From: Siderastrea radians
Taxonomy: Eukaryota > Cnidaria > Anthozoa > Scleractinia > Rhizangiidae
Assembly (NCBI GenBank): GCA_964017195.1
Contig: OZ024890.1
Location: forward strand, 23,807,201-23,871,200
DNA: 64,000 nt
Direction: 5' to 3'
The first letter of the stretch is position 1; each line of letters opens with the position of its first letter. Made by a program: the position numbers and the translations under genes. Under the pieces are notes generated by a model. It was given only the letters and a program-made list of their open reading frames with translations. It was not told the origin of the DNA and made no database searches. This document shows, piece after piece, positions 12,801-46,490 of the stretch.

Positions 12801-15800
12801 GTCCGTTGCCGTCAAAAGTTATGATGCAATTCAGCTGAGCTAGTCCGTCAGAATTTGTGCCTCAGTGCTTCCAAAATGGAGCAATAACGTAAAGACGTTG
12901 AAATGCATAAGCAAAATTTCTCACGTTTGTCCTTCCAGCCAAGAAATGTTTTTGGTCTGTATTAACCAATTTCGTTCATCATCTCGAGGTTCATTTTGCT
13001 TATGCTTACTAAAGACTGCTTATCAGCTACTCTGACTACTTTGAGCTTATATTTTTAAGTTGCCTTCAGTTTGCAACTTTCCTTGTTCGAAAACAAGAAA
13101 ATCAAAACAAAACACGTCTCACCTTTGCAAACTCTGCATTCACTCTGTTCTTGTAACGTACAAAGGCTATGTTACGTTTTGGTATAATTCTTATGTCCTG
13201 TTAGGATGGGGAAATAGAACAAGATAGAACGACATGCTTTTAAGACAGCGTCAAGACTCGTTACATTTGCGAAGGAAGGAAAACGAATCCCTATCAAGTG
13301 TCCTTGTTCTCTCGTTCGTGTGGTGTGGCCACTTTGTGATGTGGATCAGAATAACCTGTAAACAGATGTTTCTTGGTCGCTCCAATTTAACTTTTCATAA
13401 TGATGACAAATTTTACTGGTTGAGTGTCTCTAATTCAAACTTTTGTGGAAGAGGCGCGAACACGCACCTTTAAAATTTCCTATCTTAATCTAAAATTCAA
13501 TGCCAGCCTTCTAATTTAGTAATCGCAAAGCAGCTTCAAACCAAAACATAGCGTGAAAAATTGACAATGGATGTTTGGAGAGGCCACTACCGGCCCTCAA
13601 AGGGAAAGAGAATTCACTTGTTTCTTAGCATTATCATTTGCGTTATTTTCGTCGGTTGCATCAGAAAGGGCAGCCAAGGAGAGAGAGAGCGTTGCCAAGA
13701 AAAAAAATGGATTTGACGGCCCATTCTGAGAAAGGGGATCAATAATGATGGTGATGTCGTATTTGCTTTTTAAAAGATCCCACGCAACTCGGAAAAAACT
13801 AACCCTTTAAATAAATATGATCACAAATCTGTGAAACTGTAAATTACACCTAACTCTCCAGTAACTTTGTCCTGTTAAAAATAAAGAATTCCACCAAGCT
13901 TTTTAATGCCATTTGTCAGTTACAATTTTACTTGTAATCAATACATGGAAAAAGTACCTCAATTTCACCCCACTCTCCAAACTCAGTCCACAAAAGTTTT
14001 TCCAGTTTGGTTCGATTAGCCAAGCCTCCAACATACAGTGTCCTGCATTCCTTGTCAAATGTACCCACCCCTCCCATGTCATCCTTATGAAGACGGTGAC
14101 GCTCTCGGCCAAAAACGTCATGAGCAAGATCGATTCTAAAAACACAAAAGCTCAGGATTATACATACTGGATTAGCCACCAGAAATAAACAGAAGCTAGT
14201 GAATGGTTTTACAACAGAGAGATGGGATTTGTGTGGGTGAAAAATAACCTATGAACAAAGATACATGTAGCTGGCTCAACAAAAAGAGCGATGTCCTACT
14301 TTGATTAAACAAGCAAGTTATGGGAAGAAGGAATGATGTAGTTGTGAGGGCACTTCCCCTAAAATATGGCCCAGGTTCAAATCCTACAGTTGCCGCCATA
14401 TGTGGGTTGAGTTTGCTGTCAGGTTTCCTCTTTACTGTGGTTTTTTCTTTTCTGAAAGGTAAAGTTGTACACAAGGAACAAGAAGCCCACATAGCCAGAG
14501 CTTAACCCCCAACCGCAGACAAAAATCTTGAGACACCTTGCTGTGTTCTCCCCCTCTCCCCCTTTGCAGTGTTGAAAAAACTACAAAATTTGGTTTTAAC
14601 TGCAAGAAACAGTTGATTTTTTTTGCAACATTGAAACAGGGAAGGGGTAGCGTCCTACAAAGCGTAAAGTGTCTCAAGAATTTTTGTCTGGGGTTGCAGT
14701 TTCTGTGGCAAAAAAGCAATTAAGGGTACTGCATCTCCCTCCTGGATGAGATGCTTTGTTTATCTGTGGGTCACCTCAGCAGTTTGTCACTGGTACCCCC
14801 TTAGGGGAGAAAGAGAATGTCCACCAAGTTTTTTTGGCAAGGGCCAGGCCTCGAACTGCTGACCTTCAGACCTGAAGCTCAGTGTGCTAATCATTTGACT
14901 ACCACGTTCTTATGTACTCTGCTTTTCTCACTCCTCAGAAACCAACACCTCTAAATTCCAGTTTTAAGAAATACACGGGCACCAGGAGGTTTTTCATTCA
15001 TGAGACTGTTGTGTCAGTTTACTAACCTCTTTTCATCTTTATCAGTGGGTATAACATGGAAGTATCCACATTCAGACCCCAAGTCACAACACCCTCTGGC
15101 AAAGTAGATGCAGTAGTAATGCTTGTTTCCACCAGGTTCATAAACATTAGCCTTTGTAAACCCTGCGTCTGTTTCTAGACAGCACCTTGTCTCTGATGGA
15201 CCTGAAAAGAAATTTACTTAGACCTACATTTGTACATTTGAATTACAGTGATTTGTCACCTCCACTAAGAGGAGAGGGAGAGGGATGCCATAAACAAGAA
15301 GTCATAAGGACTTTGCAGCTATTTGTTTGGGACCCCCTGATATGCACCCTGAGCCACCCCTCTCCCTCAGCTAGACTCTAAAGTCCAGTCCCAAATTGTT
15401 ACATGTCTCAAAGTCTGCACCTGCGTGATGAAAAGGGTGACCATGTGAAAATGGTATTTTCATTATCTAGACAGTGTGAATTAATGATGTAATGTTCAAA
15501 TTGTAGATACCATCCAACTTGATATTGTTTTAGCTACCAGTATGTTTTATTTCTTGTTCCTCTCGCCAAACAAAAACTTAATTTCTGGGGCAAAAACTGG
15601 ATGTTGGGGGCAAGTTGCTCCCAAAATAACACCTACAGTTATAAGAGGTGACTTTACTTATGGAGGCTGCCTAAAAAGGCATCAGAAACACTCACCCCAC
15701 AGGGGGTACTCCCTAAAGTGGGTTATATGGGGAGGCTCTGCCCGACAGGGGTGACCTTTTTAAGTTTGCAATATACTAAAGGGTAGGCAAAATTGCCATT

Positions 15801-16586
15801 CTAGTATATGAAAGGGTTGTGGCTACAGCTTAGTATAACAATGAAAGGGTGCCAAATTTTGGCATAAATAACAATGCAAAACACATAAAAGCTTGCACCC
15901 TTTGAGCAACTGAACCAGAATGACTGAATTTCTATTGTTGTGGCTTATCCTTGAGTATAAGAAAGGGGTGCAATCATCCTCTTGTTATATGAAAGGGGTA
16001 TTTTCCAGCTGTATTTTCATAATGGCAGAAACAACAATTAACACTGACCATGATCTTTGTCTGACCTCCAGTGCTCTCCCACCCAGCGATCGTACCAGAT
16101 GTTGTACTCCGTGGCCCCTTCAGGGATCCAATGCAATTTCTTCCTTTCTTCTGGATCAATTTGCCGGCGAGCTGGACGGCCAAGGAGCAACGCAACTTTA
16201 GTTTCCAAATCAGCAGCAGATAGTTCGTAATTTTCTTTCTGATGAGCATCGCTAACTGTGCTATTTCCGTAAACTGCTTCATTCCAGGAGCCGTGATAAG
16301 TATATTGATTTGCAGGGATATATAGAGGATGAATAGAGTCCCATTCAGGCGGCTTTTCCCACTGGGTCCTATAATCGCTGAGATTTTGGTAATAATAATG
16401 TCCGCTGTTCCAGTCATATAAAGCTATCCATTGGCCTCGCTGTTCGTACCACTGTGAGCTATGGGAAGACCCTGGGATATAGCTATTCGTATTTTCGTGT
16501 GGAGTTGTTGTTTCTTCTCGCTTGTGTTGCAAAGTGGACGAAATTTCATCGTCGTCGAGTTCCTCAGCCTTCCGTTTAGCCGCCAT
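6803..16586 (-). CDS. CWC2: Cwc2-type spliceosomal protein (WW, CCCH/Torus, RRM)
   Basis: Seven coding exons on the minus strand: 16049-16586, 15027-15201, 13958-14135, 13123-13197, 12500-12589, 9493-9669 and 6803-7186. All introns are GT-AG and the joined frame is 538 codons. Residues about 52-81 form a WW domain (WIALYDWNSGHYYYQN, then QWEKPP). From about 150 the Cwc2 signature follows (TEYNIWYDRWVGEHW), then a zinc finger C-x7-C-x5-C-x3-H in CIYFARGCCDLGSECGYFH. After that comes the block DVFGRERHRLHKDDMGGVG and an RRM with RNP2 TLYVGGL and RNP1 NIAFVRYK, and then LNVRWAFDDPNP. In yeast, Cwc2 binds U6 snRNA and the intron in the catalytic spliceosome (NineTeen complex); a nuclear splicing role is inferred from this. 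The WW domain is absent from yeast Cwc2. Start ATG at 16586 is the first in frame. The C-terminal 127 residues are low-complexity with Tyr/His/Gln/Thr repeats. No canonical AATAAA was found just after the stop. Vertebrates use RBM22 for this role; the motifs here match fungal Cwc2 more closely. Confidence 0.9.
6875..6966 (-). repeat. In-frame coding repeat in the Cwc2-type C-terminus
   Basis: Exon 7 encodes two copies of TQHYQTDES separated by further TQHY units (CTQHYTQHY). At DNA level the same 25-30 bp word (ATTCATCAGTCTGATAATGT on the plus strand) occurs twice, so the tail expanded by tandem duplication without breaking the frame. Confidence 0.8.
7531..7658. mobile_element. Harbinger-like MITE with CTG target duplication
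   Basis: A 128 bp near-palindrome beginning GGGTGAGTTGCATAAAACCT and ending with its imperfect reverse complement (TTTTATGCAACTCGCCC). Both flanks are CTG (7528-7530, 7659-7661), the CWG type of three-base duplication seen for PIF/Harbinger elements. No coding capacity. Confidence 0.8.
9050..9143. repeat. Hairpin-forming repeat
   Basis: Arms ACGGGAAAATATTTGG (about 9050) and CCAAATATTTCCCGT (about 9126) continue inward through GAGGTCATGG/CCATGACCGAGG. It looks like the end or core of a small foldback repeat; boundaries are not clear. Confidence 0.6.
9355..9420. repeat. (AAAAAC)n tract in intron 6
   Basis: A-rich low-complexity tract of AAAAAC and AAAGA words beginning after a C9 run, about 75 bp beyond the donor of exon 6. 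Confidence 0.8.
9799..10227. repeat. Inverted 5' segment of the LINE
   Basis: 9799-9914 is the reverse complement of 10111-10227 with few mismatches, separated by about 195 bp. Both arms encode the same LINE peptide (TGSLGEKLEMKRQNREGLR) on opposite strands. Confidence 0.85.
9799..12332 (+). mobile_element. Decayed CR1/L2-like LINE in intron 5 of the Cwc2-type gene
   Basis: A plus-strand non-LTR retrotransposon lying antisense to its host gene. Reverse-transcriptase blocks are visible: STDMSKAFDSL, GCPQGSTLGPLLW, the catalytic SMYADDHQIY and LGVIIDSKFNF. The main open frame is 10819-11781; an upstream part (10295-10744) is in another frame, and the downstream part (from about 11770) is shifted again, so the element is broken. 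The 3' end is a short tandem tail (TTAC/TTACTT units, about 12308-12332) after AATAAA, as in CR1/L2-type elements. No endonuclease domain is seen, so it is 5' truncated. The 5' end is inverted (see findings). Confidence 0.85.
14325..14480 (+). mobile_element. tRNA-derived SINE remnant
   Basis: Contains an A-box-like GTAGTTGTGAGGGCACT and a B box GGTTCAAATCC at 14374-14384, followed by GCCATATGTGGGTTGAGTTT, a body shared by coral SINEs as I recall them. It lies in intron 2 of the Cwc2-type gene. Confidence 0.65.
14740..14915 (-). mobile_element. tRNA-derived SINE remnant, minus strand
   Basis: On the minus strand the order is GTGGTAGTCAAATGATTAGC (A-box region), then CTTCAGGTCTGAAGGTCAGC and a B-box-like GTTCGAGGCC. 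The same words in the same order occur on the plus strand at about 22275-22350, so both are one SINE family. Confidence 0.65.
15690..16015. repeat. Dispersed repeat with GGGGTACTCCC start
   Basis: Begins CAGGGGGTACTCCCTAAAGT and continues through short GGGTGCCAAA/GAAAGGGGTG phrases that recur several times. The GGGGTACTCCC word also occurs near 1146. The element fills most of the first intron of the Cwc2-type gene close to exon 1. Class not determined. Confidence 0.45.
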
Positions 16587-17113
16587 TTTGATTTATTTGG
16601 GGGGAAACCGCTGGTACTTCTAACAAAGGCGCATTTGTCTTTCACAAAGGGAGGATCGGAGCGGATTGACAAAACAAGGATCAGACTTTTGGATTTTTGA
16701 AGAGGGGGGCAGGGGGGGGGGGGGGGCGTGGCGTGGCTGACCTGACAGAGTGTCATCGGAAATGGTTTTAATCGAAATCATCTACAGCAACAAAATGGCA
16801 CTATATAAAACACTGCTGCATTTTAAGGCCATCGATAAACCAAAATGGCTGTCAGTGAAAGTCTAAAGCGAGTAAAGGCAGGAAAAGAAATGGAAATGAG
16901 GCTTCGTGGTTGAACGCTGATTTATTTGTAATTATTTCTAATTATTTGTAATTAGTTTTTTAGGACGGTAGGTAGTTTTAATCATTGTATATTTTATATT
17001 TTAGATCTGCGACATTTGTATTTCTTATTTTAGATTTTAATACTTTTTATTTTATGGAGGACCTCCCTGAAAACCACATATTTACGTGACGGGCGCTTCC
17101 TCTTTAAAGATTG

Positions 17114-17169
<56 letters not shown>

Positions 17170-17657
17170 ATACATCGACGGTGACTGTAGCAGGTTCTCA
17201 AGATGACTTAGTCAATGACTAATATGACAAATCAGTTTCTTTTTGTTTGTTTCTGATTTTAAATTCAGTGGTAGTTTTGTTCCCTTTCATAATTTCAAGC
17301 TTAAATGATCCCAAAGAGGGGGGTGGCTAGCCACCCAATCAACATCTGCCCCTGTTACTAACGTCCAGAGCAGTTCGAATTGACAAAATCATGACGGGAA
17401 ATAATGGCCAAATTAAATTTCGATTGGAATGGACCTGACTAACAAGAGTTGTGGTTACACAAGGAACCGAACCTCTGCTTGCAGAGAAGATCAGCTGAGA
17501 CTGGATTGACAAATGCTCAGGCTCAAATAGAGGAGAAAGATAGGAGGACATGCTTATTGCAATGTTTGTACTGTTTCACTCCCATCCAGGGGCAGGATTC
17601 CTTGATCACAAACATTGTGATTCACCAGTGAAAACCTGGAAGACTGCCACACATCCC
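16587..17657. other. Intergenic DNA upstream of the Cwc2-type gene
   Basis: Presumed promoter side of the Cwc2-type gene, with a poly-G run near 16710-16727. An (ATT)n array is at about 17117-17169. No coding exon was seen. Confidence 0.5.
17117..17169. repeat. (ATT)n microsatellite
   Basis: About seventeen uninterrupted ATT triplets. Confidence 0.9.
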
Positions 17658-17950
17658 TAGCCTGAGAAAACAGCCGATGTCTCGCGAGGTCGCCACTTGA
17701 GCCCTCGCAAAACGACGACTGAGTAACGAGCGCAGAAATTCCATACTGACGACACGTCACTACCCAGATCTAGGTAGTGCTTCTGATTGGTTGGAACGCA
17801 AGGGAATTTTGTTTCAACCAATCAGAAGCGCTACCTAGATCTGGGTAGTGACGCGTCATCAGTATGGAATTTTTGCGCTCGTTACTCAGACGTCGTTTTG
17901 CGAGGGCTCAAGTGGCAACCTCGCGAGACGTCGGCTGTTTTCTCAGGCTA
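17658..17950. mobile_element. Palindromic MULE-type MITE, copy 2
   Basis: A 293 bp full-length inverted repeat of the same family as 5776-6065, starting TAGCCTGAGAAAACAGCCGA and ending with TCGGCTGTTTTCTCAGGCTA. It is flanked by a perfect 9 bp target duplication, ACACATCCC (17649-17657 and 17951-17959), so this copy inserted more recently or has been better kept than copy 1. Confidence 0.92.
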
Positions 17951-18425
17951 ACACATCCCTGGTTGTTAACCTACTGGTTTGGGGGCAAGAAGAGTTTGGA
18001 TGTAAGTAAAGCAGGTGTGCAGTGTGCTATGGAAAATACCTTTGACCCTTTCTTGTTTGAGAAGATCAAACAATAAACAAACGTTCTACACTTGGGAGAT
18101 TGCTGAATTATCAGGATACCCAAGTTAACACCTTTAAATTAACCATTGAAAAAGTCCTGCAATGTATTTTGTATTTGGAATTATTATGATACACTTTCCC
18201 TCATGTTTGAGAAACAGGTAGTTACTTTGTACAAAAGAACTGCTCCGAGGTCCCAGGCATTCAGATAGTGGGAAGCAGCATGAGGAAATAGCAAGGGAAA
18301 AAGGATAGGAGACTGGTACACCCCTCCCCTTTCCTTTTCCCTGTTCACATTACAGCTCCCTATTACATAATAAACACCTGGGACAGACTGATAAGAAAGG
18401 ATCAACAGAAAACTCGGCAAGGAAC

Positions 18426-18431
18426 TTTATT
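18426..18431 (-). terminator. Poly(A) signal AATAAA of the BBS10-like gene
   Basis: TTTATT on the plus strand reads AATAAA on the minus strand, 59 bp beyond the stop codon that ends at 18490, a normal distance for a cleavage signal in a short 3' UTR. Confidence 0.6.
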
Positions 18432-18489
18432 TCAAAACTGTCTAATGATTTCAGGTGTTTTAACTTCTCACTCACTCAATAGACTATTC

Positions 18490-20154
18490 TCAAATAACTG
18501 TTTTTACACCAATAAATTTCTCTGTCCTCAGCAGCTGTGATAAGCACTGCAGTAGGCTCTGTAACAATACATATTTCCCAGAAAGAGGTTCATAAATTTC
18601 TAACTTTGCTGGATCCATTGGTTTTCCTGTCTTGTAGTCTATTCCAAGCAGCACACTATTGTTTTTCAAGGATCTTTCCACCTCAGTTAAGCAGTGCACG
18701 AAACTACCCTTTTCGTGTGACATGGAGAATGAGTTTTGATGGAGTGTCCGTGGAATGGTTTGCAAGGCATTACTCAAAATTTTGAAAGCTAAGGACAAAT
18801 TTGAATCTGATACAGTCTGAGCAAATGCTTTCAAACTGAAGCTCACAGCAAATTCTGCCACACCACCACCAGGAAGAAAAAGCAAATTTCTTCCATCTGC
18901 ATTGAAAGACATCTTGACACACTTCAGTGCATTGTGAAGAGCAATGCAGTATTGTTTACACAAGCCTTGCACTGGAGAACAAAGGAGTAAGTAGTGTGGA
19001 ATGAATTTAACATTTGATGGATCAACCTGGAGAGAAACAGCCTTGCATTGACCAACTTTCTGTATGCCACATGAGATACCTGTCCCTTTAAAGAGTTCTG
19101 AGAGGTTTTCACTGTCAAGATTATCAATAGGTAGCACTCCAGTGCACTTGCATATGTACTCTGTACATTCCTGGGGAATCATGCTGACAACAGCTATGTC
19201 ATACTGCCTACAAAAATGTAAGACAAGATCAGATACATTCTCTGATGCGAGAATCAGTCTGATGTTGTGTCGTTGAAACATGGTGATCACTTTCTGGACT
19301 TGGTTTCTTTTCCACTGAAGACTGGTGTCTAATGAAATCTGATCCTTGATTTGAATTGATGAGGACGTCTGAGGCCCTGAAAAATCAACGCTACAGTTGA
19401 TGACGACAAACTTAAAGTTCAAAGGAGTCGAGGGTATTTCTTCCAAGTCTGTAGCAAATTGCCGAGGAATTAAAATTCCAGGTTTGATTTGGGATGATGA
19501 AATTGGAATACCTGGGACTTCTATACAGATCTGAGAAAATTCATCAACCATTAACAACACTGATTCTTTCAGAGAAATTGCTGAGGAATTCCAGGTCTTT
19601 GTTACCAAATCACAAAGAAGTTGGGTAAACAGTGTTACTATATTGATAGGAAATTTTTCATTCAGTGCTGTAGTAATGAGTCTGTTGATTTTGTGCTTTA
19701 TAAGTGAGAAATTCTCGACTCCAACAGCTGTTGTTATGGCGACGTTGTTGAGAACTGGGATCACAACTTCCAGTAACGTTGTTTCAAGTTTGAAAAAAGC
19801 TCGTGACAAAGCAAACAAGGACTGTCCTTGACTGGAGGAGATTTCTACTCCATTGATGTTCGCTTTAATCCGTGTGTGATTAATAACTTCCCTTAATAGC
19901 GCGGTTAGCAACAATATAAACGAAGTAGATCCATCTCCGGTAATGCCACAAAATGAGGCAACTCTGTCAACAATGGTTTGACCAATACGATTCTCCAAAT
20001 TTAGCGACCTCAAAATCAGTGCACCACTGTTGGTTATCAGAATATCTCCAGAGGATGAATTCAGCAAGACGTCGAGTCCATTAGGTCCAAATGTCCCTTT
20101 CAAAATGCCTTCCAAAGTCTCACAAACTTTCAGGGCTTCAAATGCGACAGCCAT
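18490..20154 (-). CDS. BBS10: BBS10-like chaperonin-related protein, single exon
   Basis: One uninterrupted frame of 554 codons. It aligns by eye with the group II chaperonin-like protein BBS10: the start LKVCETLEGILKGTFGPNG, the block RIGQTIVDRVASFCGITGDG with the nucleotide-site motif GDGST (residues 73-77), a central apical-type region, and FLPGGGVAEFAVSFS near residue 430, the equatorial motif that returns in CCT subunits. In vertebrates BBS10 works with MKKS/BBS6, BBS12 and CCT to assemble the BBSome, which carries cargo in cilia. I chose the ATG at 20154 because its reading begins like BBS10; an in-frame ATG at 20229 adds 25 residues that look like untranslated leader. Human BBS10 is longer (about 720 residues), so insertions are missing here. 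MKKS or BBS12 is the main alternative. The lack of introns could mean an old retrocopy, but human BBS10 is also nearly intronless. Confidence 0.75.
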   Translation of the reverse strand: MAVAFEALKVCETLEGILKGTFGPNGLDVLLNSSSGDILITNSGALILRSLNLENRIGQTIVDRVASFCGITGDGSTSFILLLTALLREVINHTRIKANINGVEISSSQGQSLFALSRAFFKLETTLLEVVIPVLNNVAITTAVGVENFSLIKHKINRLITTALNEKFPINIVTLFTQLLCDLVTKTWNSSAISLKESVLLMVDEFSQICIEVPGIPISSSQIKPGILIPRQFATDLEEIPSTPLNFKFVVINCSVDFSGPQTSSSIQIKDQISLDTSLQWKRNQVQKVITMFQRHNIRLILASENVSDLVLHFCRQYDIAVVSMIPQECTEYICKCTGVLPIDNLDSENLSELFKGTGISCGIQKVGQCKAVSLQVDPSNVKFIPHYLLLCSPVQGLCKQYCIALHNALKCVKMSFNADGRNLLFLPGGGVAEFAVSFSLKAFAQTVSDSNLSLAFKILSNALQTIPRTLHQNSFSMSHEKGSFVHCLTEVERSLKNNSVLLGIDYKTGKPMDPAKLEIYEPLSGKYVLLQSLLQCLSQLLRTEKFIGVKTVI

Positions 20155-20664
20155 ATTGAAAATGAAACGACGATGAAGGATACAGTGGTCAGCAATCTCC
20201 CACGTTGTAGTTTCCCGGATTAGAAACAAAGATGGCCGGCTTTTGTGGAAAAACGCGCGAGGTTGTCTTTGAAAATCACAATAACATTACTCAACGATGC
20301 AAGGAGACCCACTAAAAACTGGTGTTACTGGAAGTCACAGCCTAGCCACTTTATTTTCATTGCGACCGACAATCTGTTTCCGTTTTAACAAGAGCTAACG
20401 CCGAATACGTTCTGGTCAAAGGTGATAAATTGCGTCACGTCACCCGAAGCTGCTAATGTCAAACTAGATTGTTCGGAAAGAACCACAAGTTCTGTATAAA
20501 ATATATTTGCCCTGGATAAAGAAATATTTCTCACGGAATACTGTTCTAGAAATGCGTGAATTGAAGGCGGATATTTGCTGTGAAATCTGACTCGATCAGT
20601 TGTTCTTTTTGAAGTGGTAATCTGAGCTGAAACAAACGATTCTCAAATCTCGTGACAATTGACG
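20155..20664. promoter_or_regulatory. Divergent promoter region shared by BBS10-like and DEF8-like genes
   Basis: Only 510 bp separate the start codons of two genes read in opposite directions. No TATA box is obvious at either end. The region must hold both transcription starts and 5' UTRs, so control is probably shared; that is an inference from spacing alone. Confidence 0.5.
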
Positions 20665-44263
<23,599 letters not shown>

Positions 44264-46490
44264 ATAGGGAGATGATGTGCAGTGTAATATATCGCGTCTC
44301 ACAGATGATGTTACCTGGGTCATCGAAATTGAGTTCGAAGCGATTTTTTCCCTGTTCCGGCTCCAAAGATAATTGTTCGCAACTTATCTCGTACCCAGAT
44401 CTCTTTTTACGTGAAATGTGACCTGCGGAAGATCTGGGTTCGAGATTAGTTCGCACCAAAATCCGCTCGATTTCCAGACGTTTTGTGCGCCCGAGTTGCT
44501 TCGCGCAGTGGAGGGTGAAAACTGGACTCACTACAAACTTCTCGAAATCGCGCCTGAACTAAATTTAGATCAGAGAATAAATCCAGCCGCCTCGAACTCA
44601 GGGCCCTATTGCTTTGTTTTTGTAACTGGGCAGGCCATTGGTATTAAGGGCCGCCATTTTGAAAAAGCCTGATTTAGCACCGCTGACTAATGTGAGCATT
44701 TTTCTGCTTTGTCGTTCTGCTGTCACTCTGGCGTGACAAGGTTCGGGCTACTCGCGTGTGCTCGTGCTATTCTTGACTGCATCCTCGAGAATTTGCCGAA
44801 ATTGACACTCGTTCTTTCGGTTGGTTGTATGTAATCAAATCAGGAGCCGTGACTTCATTTTACCACAACTACTAGAATTGATTTCTTTTTTCCTTTCTTG
44901 TCGAAATTTTGTAAGTCCAGTTAGGTTTAAATAACAACAGCCCCACTTTGCATGAGAACACAAAAATCTGGAGGATTCTGATAGTTGTACTAAAATGGCA
45001 CCATTGTATTTCGTCCAATGAGTGCGCGTGAAACTTTATCTCGGTGGGGTATAACGACTGATAGCATAGTAGCAGTTAGCCAATCAGCGCGCGGTTTCTC
45101 GTATCCTGGGGCTGTGTAAAAGAACATATTTGATCAGTGATCAGTTTGATAGATTTCGGTACATCGTGCATGTGATGCACAGGGGTTTACTTTGCAATGT
45201 TAGATATGTTTTTCTTAACAGGTTTTTAAAATGAAGAGTTTTTAATGTTACGGGTTTTCATATATTTTATTTTGTGTACTTTTTGCCTGCACTCTTTTCA
45301 GTTTACATAATTCTCGTAGAAAGGAAAAATTACCGAAGAAGTTCGAAAATATGTAGGCCCCTCTGCCTTCCCGCCGAAGTTACCGCACACGTACCTTATT
45401 AATTGTGAGATATTCCTGGGCTTCATCTGAGGATTAAAGTTAAGTTAATTACGTTCCGAAAACTAGACGGACTATCTGAATTTAACGAACCCTCGGCCTC
45501 TTTCCCCCCTTCTTCTTTGAAAAACATTTGATTTCAACCCTTTCAGTACTGCCAGTACTTTAACATTTACACCTGTTTATTGAGGTGGATTACCCATATA
45601 TGGTATGTGAACTAGCGGGTGGTTAGAGTTCTACTAACCTCGTCCAGTGTGTTTCTTTTAATGATTGCTCACGGAGTTTTTACTGTCAGAAATCAGTTAC
45701 CTTCTCAATGCCTTCCCTAAGGGTTCCTGAAGCCGAAAGTGTAAAGGGATGTTTACTTTGCAGTCAATCAGGTTTTGCTTCATATTGTAGCAGTTTTATA
45801 AAACTAATCAACAGTGTTAAATGGTTATTTGTCGTTAAACAGGGCTTTCGTACTTTTTTTATGAATTGTAATTTAGGAATATTTAAATATAGTGAAACTG
45901 CAATAACTTACAGCTAGGCGTGTACTGAAAATGTCAGTCTCTTGGGAAAGAAAGAAACAGAAAATAAAAACCTTAAAAATCTTTAAAAAGATTTGAGTTT
46001 TTCAGCTATTTTGGATTTGCCCATGCGCGTATTAAGTAACACTGACGTCACATTTCAGTCTTCTCCCTGAAAATGTAGGGAACGTTATAGGAGGGTCCTG
46101 AAGGGGGGGTCCAAATCCCATTTCCCAGCCCAAATTTTGCCCAAAGTCCCAGTCCAATTTTTACCACAAATCCCATTCCCAGTGCCATAAATCCCACTGC
46201 ATTTAAAAAGTCTTAAAAGCGTTCAAGGTGAAGCAATTAACCAAACATCTGTATTTTTTTTCTCACCCAAGCAAGATAAATAAAATAATCAATATAGACG
46301 TTTCCTACAACAGCTTCACCTGGCCTGCTTGACTCCAGAAACTCAGACATTTGTTGAGTAAATCTTTGCATAGGTTAAAAGGGGGGTATTACCACCGTAC
46401 GCGTATGCAGCTGTATGCCAAGTATACGAAGCTTTATATGACGAGAACCCTCCCCTCCCCACAAGGTATTTGAGAGAAATGCTCAGAATA
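44264..46490. other. 3' UTR and downstream DNA of the DEF8-like gene
   Basis: AATAAA at about 44576 is a possible cleavage signal. A 60 bp hairpin (CTCGTACCCAGATCT with AGATCTGGGTTCGAG, about 44390-44452) is present here and not in copy B. Copy B keeps about 230 bp (56850-57085) that is missing here. Downstream DNA to about 46000 belongs to the duplication; the remainder up to 46490 shows only degenerate repeat phrases (CCCAGTCC, CCCATTCCC). Confidence 0.5.

Noticed and set aside
14374..14384. Functional tRNA gene
   Set aside because: Only promoter-box-like words are present, without a foldable cloverleaf; SINE remnants fit better. The same holds near 220, 14850, 22330 and 34631.
16038..16049. 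Alternative donor (GTCAGA) 12 bases upstream for exon 1 of the Cwc2-type gene
   Set aside because: It puts the zinc-finger exon out of frame; the GTCAGT donor after 16049 keeps the frame and the family motif.
20155..20229. Upstream in-frame ATG for the BBS10-like protein
   Set aside because: The extra 25 residues do not resemble the family, whereas the reading from 20154 begins as BBS10 does.
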